From Phallusia mammillata (lineage: Eukaryota; Chordata; Ascidiacea; Phlebobranchia; Ascidiidae), in contig QLIY01000026.1 in assembly GCA_003260075.1 (NCBI GenBank), positions 237,467 through 301,466 on the forward strand: a DNA stretch of 64,000 bases, given 5' to 3'. The notes beneath the pieces are model-generated. The model did no database searches, was not told where the DNA came from, and saw nothing but the letters and a program-made list of their open reading frames with translations. The position numbers and the translations under genes are program-made. This document shows positions 1 to 11,689 of the stretch, piece after piece. Each line of letters starts with the position of its first letter. Positions within the stretch are counted from its first letter, which is position 1.

Positions 1-1582
1 TTAAGAAAAGATGTTTAAATAAACAAGTTCTGACACAAATGTAATGTGGTTGTTAAATTTGCCAGTTATGAAACCAATAAAAAGCTTTATGGCTCGTTTT
101 TTTGTGTGGCAATAAACTGTGAAGTGTCATAGAATATGTAAACGCTGACTGTGACAATAAGTTACTAAAATGAAACATGGCCATATTAATGACTGAATAG
201 CAAGTGTGCTAGTTAGTGATCATTGTTACAACCAGTTTTTCTTAAATGTTGTCCAACTGAAATACGACCTTTTTCGACTCATTTTTTACTAACTTGTTTC
301 TATGTATTGTTGTTGTGTTTTACCGTATTTACACCCGCTTCGTTTCGAGTCTGTGTCACGTGTGTTTATGTGCCACATTATTACTGCATGTTATTGACTT
401 TGGTCCGTCGCTGTGCAAGCAAACAAAATTCCCTAATGATGTCGTCTGCTGTTTACACTGGTGTACATTATTGCGTAACAAAAATTACGTCACAATAGAG
501 TTGCTAATTAACATTTGTATTACTTGTTTCTACACAAAACAATGGCTAGAAAACTAGAAATGTGGCTTTTCTATGTATTGCCAATATTTGTTTAATGAAG
601 GCTAAAATTTGGAGCAGCACCCCCAGAAATTTTAGGCACGAGCCGCCACTGTGTGCACGCCTGTACCCTAAATTAGCTAGTGATATACGAGGTACAACAC
701 TATACTTAAGTACTCGGTAATCGGTATCGAAGGTGTTTTCACGTGGTACTCGGTATCGGTACTCGCTTCAAAACCTGGTATCGTCCCATCACCATAAATT
801 AGCATATTTGGCTAATCGGCTAAGCTAGTAGGCAAAGTCACTAGCCTTAGGCCTAGACCAGGCTACGTTCGATTTGCATGCCCAACTGCTGAACTTAATT
901 GAAAAACTCAGCGTAAAAGCGTGTATTTCTGTTTTTAGTAGATGGTTATTTATCCAGAAGGTTGAACCTAAATTACCGAAAGGCTTTTTTAGAAATGTTA
1001 TTTAATTACACTGGCCTTTTTGAATTACACTAGCCTTTTTTTAAAAATGTTATTTAACCAAAAGGTTGAACCTGAATTACTGAACGGCCAAGTTTAATCT
1101 GATTAGACCGCAAACCGCCCCTTGACATAGTCCCAACACAGAATGACTTTTTGCTGCATACTATACGCAATTATTAAGAAACCTTATTTTAAATCAGCAC
1201 AACTGCAATTCATAAACTTAAAACAAAGATCCCAAAACGTGATATGGGGATGTTTAATACAGACATGCAAAGCAGAAAGCACCAGATCATTTAGCTACAG
1301 TTGATCAGAAATAGGAATAGTTCAACAATAAATATTTGGAAGTTCACTTGGATGTCTTACAGAAAAGTCTACAAAACAAACGCAAACACTTACATGCAAC
1401 ATTTAAACACTGCAAAAAATTTGGCTTCATTTTTCGATTGCTGCAGCAAAGCATAAAGAAAAACAGTGGAAAGGAACACTTGTTTTAAGCAACTAATAGT
1501 TTTAAATAGGTTTAAAAAGATTTATCGGCAAAATATAAGCAGCGTACGGATGTGGGACAACACGGTATGTGCGTAACTGGCT
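1..1582. other. Intergenic, repeat remnants
   Basis: No convincing gene is seen; short ORFs here lack splice context or recognisable domains. A transposon terminus ending in GCCGCCACTG lies near 607-651. A stretch at about 690-800 with repeated TACTCGGTA/GGTATCG motifs and the end GTCCCATCACCA resembles the sequence at 54795-54840, so both look like fragments of one dispersed element. Confidence 0.5.
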
Positions 1583-3806
1583 TTAGCCGAAGGTGACTGT
1601 AGAACGACCGCCAGGAGGTTGAGCACACCGAATTCCAGTCGCGTTGCGAGCCGCCCCGAGACGAGGTTCGCCGTTCTGATCTTTTCCATTTTCCACAACT
1701 GTTGATGCCGGTTGGTCGCCAACGTTGCTGGTTTCTTTTTTCTCATTGTTGCCAATCTCTTCCCCAGTTATCGGATCTCGGCGCACTATTAAAAATACAC
1801 GAAAGCACGTTGCCGTGGCTTTATTTCTTTATTCACATGTACAAACAGGTCACAAAGCGCATTGACGCAATAAAAGACGTTTAACTTATCATGTACGTTA
1901 CAAAACGCTGCGCAAAGGCATACATACAACCGCATTTAATGATTGATAGAAAAGCTTTACAGAAAAAATGTTTGTTTCAATTTATCGTTTTGGATGCTAT
2001 AGGTGATGGACTAAAGCCCGAAGACCATAATACGGTAGATGAGGGCTTGGAAAACACCTTTGATTCAGTTATTGTACTTTTCTTCACTGGCTTGGCACGC
2101 GCAGTTGGATTTTGATCACAAGACCATAACCTAGGTGGCTCGTTAGTTGCAGACATACAGGTTGACTGGTATGTTTGATTAACCTTGCACTTTGCTTTCA
2201 TTGGTAAAAAAGCTGTAGTTTTTCCACTGGACATAATACTGGTGGTTTCTTTGCGTTCACTGACAACCACAGGTTTTGCGCTTCTGTAAGTCATTACACT
2301 CCTTGCGGTATCAGCAGTATACACAAGTGGAGTATTAGCTGCCTTTGCTTCACAACTGCTGTTATCAAAAACTGATTCTTTGGCTTTCATAATCTGCTTC
2401 TTTCCGCCTCTCTTTTTGGTTGGCAAAGCATCCCAGTTTGATACAAAAGTTTTGCTAACTGAAGCCCGTCTGTAATGGGTAAAAGGCAATGGCATAAATA
2501 CATTTAATTCATTGTGTTGTGGAAGCTGTTTGAGCGCAGGTTTCTTGTCAGTGACAACTTGCGAAAACACTGATGACTTCATGTTTGCATTTGCCGGCTT
2601 CACAGCTAAACAGAGTCAATAGTTTAACTTACTAAACTGACAAACTCTTCTGTTCTTACACTTTGCTAGTCTAAGGCTTGGACTAAAAACCAATAATTTT
2701 TAAAAACCTGTTTTCCGAATCGCTTTATAGCCCGGTTCCATTTCTGCATTTACTGGATACGCTGCACTGCAGAATATCGTTGACTTAGTGGAGTCTTTCC
2801 AATGTCTACAGGGAGCACTTGTTGGTCGTACTGTTGTTTTATCAAACATTGGTATGTTGCTGATTTTCCTTGCAGTTTCTATACTTAATATAACGAAATG
2901 CATGTATATTTTTTGAAGGGAAAACTATTGCAAAAGCCTAAATAGGATTCATGCACCAGTAATAGGTGTTAGGAATGTCACAACAATAGATCATTTAGAT
3001 CACACTCTGCTCATGTGCTCACCTGGTCTAGAACTGTCACTCTGCAAAGTTCTGACTGGCTCATCACCTGATACAAAAACTGAGGACTTTAATGTAGGTG
3101 TTGCTGATTTCATTACTTGCTCAGAATTTGGTTCGAAGACTGAACTTCTGTAAGTGCTGCTAACGGGTCTAACTTGTTTACCTTCTGTGTTAAGTAAACA
3201 AGAAAATTTGAAACTGTGCAAACTGATAGGTGTACACTTACATTTTCCAGGAAAGTCTTACAACTTAACATTGTGTCATATGAAGTTAAAACTAATTTGA
3301 TATTTTACAATATAAACCTGATGTCTTTGTTGGAGATGTTTGTTGTGGACCGTCATTAAACACACTGCTTTGGTAATTAGGATTCACTGTGGACTTTGCA
3401 CTTGGTACTTGTGGAGCCTGTTCAGGAACTCCAAAGATGTTGCTTGAACCACCACCAGGAGGGCGAATAACCCTAAACATTACAACAAATATTTCACATG
3501 CACAATAACTGTGGAACAAAACTGGAAAATAGTTATACCCGTTTAGAAAAAAGTTAGTGAGAAGTTTAAAAACTCTTAAAATATAAGAGATGGTCTAAAA
3601 CGCTTGTTGATCCTTGCTTGTACTCTAATTAGGTAACTTGGTCACTCAAAGTAACATTGCAATATAAATACAAACAAACACGTCACTAAATGGTTTAAGG
3701 TAAAAAAATCACTAAAAAATATTAACGACAATTACCCAAAGCATGTTAGATAAATTTAAACAGCATTTACTAACCTGGAAGTTGGGCGTTCACAATCGTA
3801 ATTCAT
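1583..3806 (-). CDS. JPT: Jupiter microtubule-associated homolog (JPT/HN1 family)
   Basis: Exons, in minus order: 3775-3806, 3318-3472, 3023-3184, 2708-2878, then a large exon from 2605. Spliced phases agree; reading to the TGA at 1977 gives 382 residues. The family signature RVIRPPGGGSSNIFG follows the start, and degenerate SSVF repeats (NYQSSVF, YRSSVFEP, LKSSVFVSG, MKSSVF) recur through the middle. A separate exon at 1583-1785, with an AATAG acceptor, encodes RRDPITGEE and ends AQPPGGRSTVTFG, the expected JPT C-terminus. It needs a phase-1 donor inside the large exon that I could not fix, so the two ends may be alternative C-termini. The protein is longer than vertebrate JPT1/2 (about 150-190 residues). 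Vertebrate members are small, disordered and microtubule- or cell-cycle-associated. Possible AATAAA signals lie near 1820-1835 on the minus strand. The neighbour, head-to-head, is CRAMP1. Confidence 0.85.
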
Positions 3807-6386
3807 CGTATCGACACGTTAAAACGGAATAAAGCTTGAAGGAAAATAAGCACTTATTTAAGTCGGACCACCTGCTTGAACTAACCAACACCCTTTTCAC
3901 GCGTGACTAGTCCATGGCCAATTTCCTTTTTTTCTTTTTCAGTACCAGTTCAACGCCTATGACGTCATAATGTAACAAGGTTAATTGGCAACCACATGAA
4001 CTTTTTGTGTCATGTGCAGTAGTACCCTAATTATTGGACAAAGTTTATTAATATTCGCTAAGTGTATTATCGTATCATACCCGAAACAGTACTAACGACG
4101 TAATCACAAATCATGAACAACGTTTTAAGATGTAATCAGCTGAGTTGTCACGTGATATCTTGGTCACGCCTGAACGATGCTGTTCGCGCCAAATGATAAA
4201 AACATTAACAAAGCCTAAAACCAGTTTTGTTTAAACCCGTAGCAACTAGAAATAAAGGAAGGGTAAATCAGAAATTGCAGAATTCAATTAATGAAAACCA
4301 CACAGATTGTTGTTGGCGCATCATATCGCTCAACCTAGACCACATGACTTAAATGTTGTTTTGTGGAATTACGATTCACTTTTCCGTTGAACTGATAAAG
4401 ATGTTATAAAACACATGACTAAATGGGCACATTGCAAATAAACGTTTTGCAAAAAAAATCATTTCAACTTTTAGAAATATGTAAGCATATTAGTTGTATA
4501 TAAGCACAACATGTAAATGAAATGCTGACATCCCAAAAATTTGGCATTTTTTGTTGTTTTTAAACTTATCATTGGTATGTTCATTGGTAATTTACTTCTC
4601 ATATAGTTTTAGTTTTGTAGGCAGTCGTTAATGTTATTTTTGTAGTACTGAATGTAATAAGACTGGTGTTTTTCTTGATGCAAATTTACTAAATATTAAG
4701 AAACTGTTTTACTCTATTTCAATTAAGGTCAACATTGCCATTTCCTGAAAAGCTATAAAACTGTTTGCCACTGAAATTTCATTTCTTGTTTTAATAAACA
4801 AATCAGATCACTACATTGCAAAACAAACATTGCATATTAAGAAGTCTCATCATGAAATCACATTTGTCATGAAATGACATACTTTATCAAATAAATGGCA
4901 TGAGGTTTTAAAGAAAATGTTGTATTTTAAACCTAAGTTACAAAAATACAAAATTGTTTTGATCATTACCAAACAGAAAATGAATGTAAGCAGTGCGACT
5001 TGTTGTAATGTAAAATAGAGTGCATTCTATATGTTTCTGTGTGACATTGAAATGTATTTTCTGTACACTGTTCATTTTGTCCGTAAGCTTATTTTTAGAA
5101 TTGAATTTGAACCATAACTGTAAGAAACAAACTCTATGGCAGGGGTTCTTAACCAGGGGTGCGAGAACTGTTCTTAGGGGGTGCGCGGATGCTGAATCAT
5201 AAAGGTTGGTTAGGTCTATTCCATATAAATACAAAAACCCAGGGGGGTGCGAAACTTGGTTGGTGTTTTGGAAGGGGTGCAGCAAGGAAAACATGTTAAG
5301 AACCACTGCATGGCATGTTATCTGGTTAATAAATCTGTACTTTTGAAAAATACATCAATCTTATTTAACTGTATAAAACCTACATTATCTTTTATGTGTA
5401 AAAATTTTGTTTTTGCATTCACTATGAAATGTAAGATGCAAAAAATGCCATAAAGAGTCTTACTGGATGTTGAAAACTAGCAACACTTTTGTGTTTAGGG
5501 ATGTATTGTTTCCAGGCAATTATTTATCTGTACCTTAATTGAAAGTATGTTTAATTTTTAGGCAATAGACATGTAAACCCAGTGTATAATTGTATGGGTT
5601 TGTGCGTAATGACATTAGAAAGCATGCCAGTAGTCTTAAACGGCTTGGCTGAGGTTACAATTGTTTGCAATGTTGACCAAGCTTGCAGTAGTATCATTTG
5701 TACTATAGTTGAATACTTGTTTCTTTGACCTAATCAACCGACTTAGTAAAAGTCACTAGTAATTAATATGTATTAGTGAAATAACCACAATAAGACTGGT
5801 AACTTATTCAGCCACATCACCTTCCCCAAATAATGCTTTGATCTTCCATATTTTGGTACAAAACGTTTCCAGGTCTGTGATTGGCCAGCACTGAGCTAAG
5901 CGGTTTCCGTGAAAGTTGTGGTAATAAACTGGCATGTAGGCTTCGTTTTTGTTCAGTTCAGGCTGTTTTGACGCAAGAATGCAATGCAACAGGACCCCAA
6001 AATCGCAAAGACAATGCGCGATGCAAGGTTAGCGTTGTGTCTTAACTGCGATCTCGAGTTGGTTAATGTAATGTTTTTGTACATTTGCTGTTAGTCGACT
6101 TTATAAACGTGGACGCATATCCATAGATACGGGCTTAGTATCAACGCCACAGTCGGCTACCCATCTATTAGCTACTTGCTTGTTATATCGCCGATAACTG
6201 GATGTAAATAGCTTTTTTACCCGAATAGTGCATTTAATGCCGAGTTTAACCAACGCGATAAATATGGCGGCCATCTTGCTGGTAACAGGCTAACGTACTG
6301 TGCGGCCTACGCGATAGACTAAAGCGCTTGTAAAAAAGTATTAAACTGTAAGCTAACGCTAAGTTTCACTTTTTGTCAGTGGGTCA
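3807..6386. other. Intergenic between divergent JPT and CRAMP1
   Basis: A 2.6 kb divergent intergenic region. It contains an E2F-like site, TTCGCGCCAAA, at 4183-4193, about 380 bp upstream of the JPT start; an E-box-like CACGTG near 4150; and a hAT-like element at 5140-5308. No supported gene was found. A 61-codon minus ORF at 5804-5989 has no ATG and no domain. Confidence 0.4.
5140..5308. mobile_element. Short hAT-like nonautonomous element
   Basis: The ends are inverted: CAGGGGTTCTTAACC on the left and GTTAAGAACCACTG on the right, with internal GGGGTGCG motifs facing each other. This is the CAGnGGTTCTnAA type of terminus known from hAT elements. The flanking 8-mers do not match, so the target duplication has decayed or the borders are imprecise. 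Confidence 0.6.
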
Positions 6387-9300
6387 ATGCTTACAACAGA
6401 AAATGACGATGTGGAAGTTACACCAGAGGATATACAACACGCAGCAACAGACAGCCCAACGCCTGAGAAAGGGCGGGTTTGGAGAAGACGTGGTACCACA
6501 ATCTGCTCAAAGCATTCTGACGGCCCAGTGCTCCGAGCTACTGTGAAACCAGTTAAAAGATTTCAACCGGATTTAACACCTGGTGGTAGGTACAATTTCA
6601 CTTGATTATGAGCACCTCAAATGAAAAACAAAAAGTTTTTTTTAACACTGGTGCCGAAGTGTAAACTTATTTTAACACTGGTGCCGAAGTGTAAACTTAT
6701 AAAATAGCTTGACACCCAATAATGCATGTCATGCTTGGTAACCCAATGTAACATACTCACCTTAAACATAACCTATTCTAGAAAATAATGATGTAAGATC
6801 ACATATATGTGTTTACTTTTCTAGCCATTTCCAACCAACCTCCACAGTTAAATGCACAAGTACCAGCAATCAAAACAAATGTTTCTGTGGTTTTGGAAGA
6901 ACTTACAGAAGATGAAATTAAGACCAAACCCCAATCATCTAGCCCACAAGAAAATGTTAAATCAGGCATTGTCAAGAAAAAGAGGGTGCGTGAACAGTGG
7001 AGTATCGATGATAAAATCCATTTCTTTGAAGCAGTTGCGGTGGTAAGTTTTTCTCATGAAAACATTCATGTTTGTCCAATCTCTATATTGTGTATCTTCT
7101 GTTGTGTTTTGTTTCAGCATGGAAAAGATTTTGAAGCAATACAAAAAACAATTGCACAAAAACACAAAAGAAAAGGAGATGACAGTGTAATAAAAACAAA
7201 AGATCAAGTTAGACATCTCTATTACAGAACATGGACCACTATTAGCAAATTGATAGGGGACGATGGTAAGACTAGTTTCCGATTTATGCTAGTTACCGTA
7301 GGTGTTTGGCTGTTGTTATGAGTCTAAAAAACATAGACTTGCATCATATGTTTTTTTTTCAGTACATGGAAATCAATTTAGCAAAGCATTGCAAGAGTTG
7401 AGTGCAGTTATTAACTACGGGGAGCTTTGGAAAAGATTTGGCGGATGTAAGTTGCATTTGGTTACTGTCTGAGGTGTGTAAATTCATTTTATTCACATGA
7501 CACTTCCAGATATGTTGAAGAAAAAGGAAATGCTGAAGCTTTCTGAACTTATTAATTATGGCTCAACGAGTATTCGAATTAAGGGCAAGACCTACAGAAT
7601 TAAGACTCCAACCTGTAAAGCATTGAAAAAGATACATGACAAAGAAGGTATATTTTGTCTGGAATAATATAAAAATGTATTTCAAATGAATTTGTTTTGC
7701 AGTTCAAAAATCAAGGATAACTGAAAGCCGGCGGGTAAAATTGCCATTGAGAGTAAATGTTGATTTACAACCTTTAACCATGGAAGCTTGGAACAAAGTG
7801 CATTTGCTGGGTCATAATCCCAGACTAAGGTATTTACTCAACCAGTTTTATCCCCTGCATTGATTTTGTCACCAAATGCACTTAAAATGTTTATTATTTT
7901 TAGATTTAGTATACCCATGTCCTGCCAGCTGTCCCAAATTCTGTTGTATCTAAACAAAAAGTGGAGAAGTTTAAGTGAAAAAATGTTTGAAGTTGCTGAT
8001 TATGGCCAGCTTCAACCAAACAGCAGCAGTTTGAACATATTTGAACAACAAAGCTCTGAGAGTAGCATTGAAATTCATATTCCTCCTGACTTGCCTGTAA
8101 AGGCCAAGGTCAAAATTCATCAGGTGATCGCTTGAAAAATACAGACACATATATTTACATAAGGGTGTAAAATACATGGTCTGTGTAAAATTTAAATGTA
8201 TACTGCAGTAAACATCACATAATGCTAGGCATTTTAATTCATGTGTTTTTGTGTCTATATATTATATGGCTATAATATAAATGGATTTTAAAATATGTGA
8301 CTTTGTTGGCGCTCTTATCTTAATAGTCTTTCTGCCCCTGGTTTAGCTTGAACTGCAAATATTTTAGCATAGGTTGTAAATACCATTTGCATTTCATTTG
8401 ATAACAGGTTATTCCTGCCAAATCCCATTGCATAGTTTCATATGCCATGTGCAAACTGGGAAAGGATAAATTTGTTCCTAAAAGCAAGAAGAAAGTTGTA
8501 AAGCCTGAGGAGCCACCGATGTGTGACAATCTTGAAACCTGCAACAGTTCTGATGAAGAATTTGGTGTTTTGGAGCCTGTTTCTGATGGTGAAGGTGTTC
8601 TCATTGGAGCTGAAACTAATCCTGAAGAAACAGATGCAGTTCATGTGCCTCGTCCTGAAGATGTAATGCAACAAACATGTTTAGAGAGTGATGTTTGCCA
8701 CGGTGCTATATTATCAGTGTCTGAAAGTTCAGCTATAGCGTTACCTTCTGTTATTGATTATTCTGTTGAAACAACACCAGTTTCGAATGCGGTTTCTGTT
8801 GAAAAAAATATTGCATTACTTGCAACTGATTCCACTCCAACAGATGGCCTTGCTTTAGAATTAACTGACTCACAGTCTAGTGCAGATTCAGTTTTATCAC
8901 CAAAGCAGAAAGTACATCCTTCCCCAGGAAACTGCAGCGCCACGGTTCTAGCAGATTGCCATGACAACAGCAAAAATGTCAATGAAACGAATACAAACTC
9001 TAAATCTATAAAACCCACTGGACAGGATGCTTGCAAAAGTCCAGACAAAAGTGTCGAATTTGAACAACAGGACACTGTCACAAATAACAAAGATAATACC
9101 GACAAAGGTGTAAGTGACAACGTTTACCAAAGTTCTGACAATCCACCAACCAAAAAGTCAGTTGAAAATTTTTCTGCTCATAAACCTAGTGTTCAATCCA
9201 ATTTGGCGGTACCAAGATCATGGAACTTGGATAATGCTGCAGACTTAACCATAGCAGAAGTGTTTCTAATGCTAGGAAAACCAGGACATTTTAAGTTGTG

Positions 9301-11144
9301 CTATGATTGGATAAAACAAGAAACCAAAGCAAACCTGGAATCTACTTCAGGGAAGGTGTCCTTGTCATCTGGTGTGACTGCTTTGGTACAAACTGCTTTA
9401 CTTATCAAACAAAAAATCAACAAATCTATCCCAGAACAAGAACATGCTACGAAAAATTTGACAAACAGTAAAAATGTTTCTCCATTGGAAAAAAAGACAG
9501 CAAATGCTAGCGTTCAGTGCAACTTAATTGACAAGGTACTTTATTGATTTTATTTCTGATGTAACTTCAAACAGTTATCTGTATGTTGTAATATGTATAT
9601 GTAATCTATTTGCCAGGTGATTACCTCAACTATACCAACTCACACAACTGTCAGCCCACAAGAAAAAAAGCATCACGGGAGAGGCAAGAGCAAGTTTATG
9701 ATGCCCGAGTCATCATTTGCTGTTCCAAATGCCCCAATTGCCAGGAGAAGGCCAATAATACGTATGTACTTTTTATACAATCATTTTCAGTCAAATTTTC
9801 TTTGCCATAGACTTAAAACCAACACTTTTTTAAAAAGAATACTTGGAATAGTAACTTGTTCTAAAAAACATTTTCAGAAACTGAGCAAATAATCCTTCCC
9901 TCGGTGTCTGATACATCACCCAATCCCGAAGAAATCAGACAAAAAGTACAAGAAAGATTTGGTGATGTTCAATTCAGAAGACAAATGGAAGCACTTAACA
10001 GAAGAAGGGATTTGTTCAGACATCAGAATCGAAGCAGAAAGTCTCGGAAACCTTATGTTGTGCAAAGGACTATGATGCCAAATGATGGTGCTGTCAGGAA
10101 AATGATGACTTTATCTATTGTTTCATGTGGATCAAATAAAGTTGGATTTGCACCCCAGACAACCATAACCACAATGTCTCAACCAGATGTGCCTATGAGT
10201 CCACAGACTTGTGAAGATGTGGTTATGACGTCAAGAGTAAGCCCTGAGCCACCTGCAGATAACACAAATGACCGTGGAATGTTTGGGGAAGCCCTTGGTT
10301 TAAAAATACCAAACAAAGACCAAGTCAAATCTCCTCTGCAAAATGTTGTAGCCTTTGCAGCTGAACAGTCTGGTGTTTGTGCAGTAACATCTGCAATTGA
10401 TGTTTCCCCAGCCTTGGTTACAAACGATACACAGCCATCAGACTATCTGAATGAATGTGATAGTGCTACACCGAAAACTGATGCAGTTACAAATGGAGAA
10501 CCAAATGAGCTGGGTCTTCAAATTCAAACAAGACCGATCACACCAAGCATGGACTCTTTACTGGATTCCATTAACATCAACAACTCCATGGATTTTAGAG
10601 ATGTGGTAATACTTACTATTGTACAATTCATTTAGGGTTTTAAGTTTTGTTTTTTGTGTTTCAGGGAAGGTCGTTGCCTCTCTCTTTACCGCCCCTGGAT
10701 ATTATTTCCAATTCTTCTCGAAGTTCTAGGCCATCTTCCCCATTAAATCCATGGATGAATGTTGGAACACTGCCACCGTCTCCATGTAGCTTCATTTCTT
10801 TAAACACACCACAGCGAATTATAAGTGACACTGAGTAAGAAAATGACAATAAATTAAATATATTTTTTAGTTGTATGAAATTTTGTAAAATCTTTTGCAG
10901 AGATTCTTTGGATGGTCTAACATTTTCCCCATCCAAGCGCCTTCGATTGTCATTGATCAATAATGACAGCAACTCATCCATCTCATTTCCTTCAGCACTT
11001 CTAAATGATACAGATATGGACCTGCAATTACAAACCTTGTTGGGTGACAATAGTGTTGAACTGGCATCAAAACAACCAAGTGAAGAAAACAAGAAATCCA
11101 ACAGTCCTGAAAGTTCAGAGGGACTAAATAACAGAAAACAGTAG
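6387..11144 (+). CDS. CRAMP1: Cramped chromatin regulator (CRAMP1-like)
   Basis: Twelve exons: 6387-6585, 6825-7042, 7118-7265, 7363-7446, 7510-7647, 7703-7829, 7904-8123, 8408-9535, 9617-9761, 9878-10605, 10665-10834, 10901-11144. Phases close exactly, giving 1182 residues (human about 1270). A SANT/Myb-like module covers roughly residues 110-190 (REQWSIDDKIHFFEAV, HGKDFEAIQ, QVRHLYYRTW). It is followed by the conserved Cramped region: INYGELWKRFGG, KLSELINYGSTSIRIKG, VKLPLRVNVDLQP and a segment around KSHCIVSYAM. A second conserved block, LTIAEVFLMLGKPGHF, lies in the large eighth exon. The C-terminal half is Ser/Thr-rich with EEIRQKVQERFGDVQF and a basic patch. Family knowledge: Drosophila cramped is a Polycomb-group-related chromatin factor, and the vertebrate protein is linked to histone gene regulation. 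A poly(A) signal AATAAA lies at about 11347. It is unaffected by the homopolymer runs seen elsewhere. Confidence 0.95.
6640..6702. repeat. Two-copy 32-bp tandem duplication
   Basis: The unit containing AACACTGGTGCCGAAGTG occurs twice in direct succession in CRAMP1 intron 1, with essentially no divergence, so it is recent or recently homogenised. Confidence 0.8.
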
Positions 11145-11689
11145 CTGTTTTGCATTGTTCACAATATCTCTTCACTTTTTTATTTGCATTTATGTTTTTA
11201 TCAAAGCAGTGTTTTATGATAAAAATATTTCTAGCAACCAAGGTTTTGCTCAGTTTCTTTTTCTTGTGATATCTGTTACGTTTTTTCACAACAATGCATT
11301 TTTAATATTTTTACACTTATGACACGCAATGCTTTACAAGTGGCAGAATAAAAGAATTCTTATACTTTCTTTATATATTGAGCAGATTAAGATTATTTGT
11401 TCGGGGATATCTTACAGAGACAATGTTGCAGCGGATGCATGACAAAGGCAGTTTAGGAAAGGTACAATTGCCCCACAGTTTACAAATAAAAGTTATGGAA
11501 AAAAACATAATTTTGCTAACACTAAACTACGTGAGATGAATTTGCTAAAATCACAACCGTTCTATTATTTACAAAAAAGAACAATCCATTCTCGCAGAAA
11601 AGTGGATGATCCATAGAAATCAAATGGGCAGCTAATTTTCCGCCATTGCTTGGGAATAATATGGAGACGTATTCGTATTGAAACTAATC
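11145..11689. other. CRAMP1 3' region and ELF upstream region
   Basis: Holds the CRAMP1 3'UTR with AATAAA near 11347, then the presumed promoter and 5'UTR of the ETS gene. No other structure is recognised. Confidence 0.5.

Noticed and set aside
5804..5989. 61-codon minus ORF between JPT and CRAMP1
   Set aside because: It begins with TTG, has no ATG in frame and no recognisable domain; a competing frame with a short hydrophobic stretch overlaps it. Not supported as a gene.
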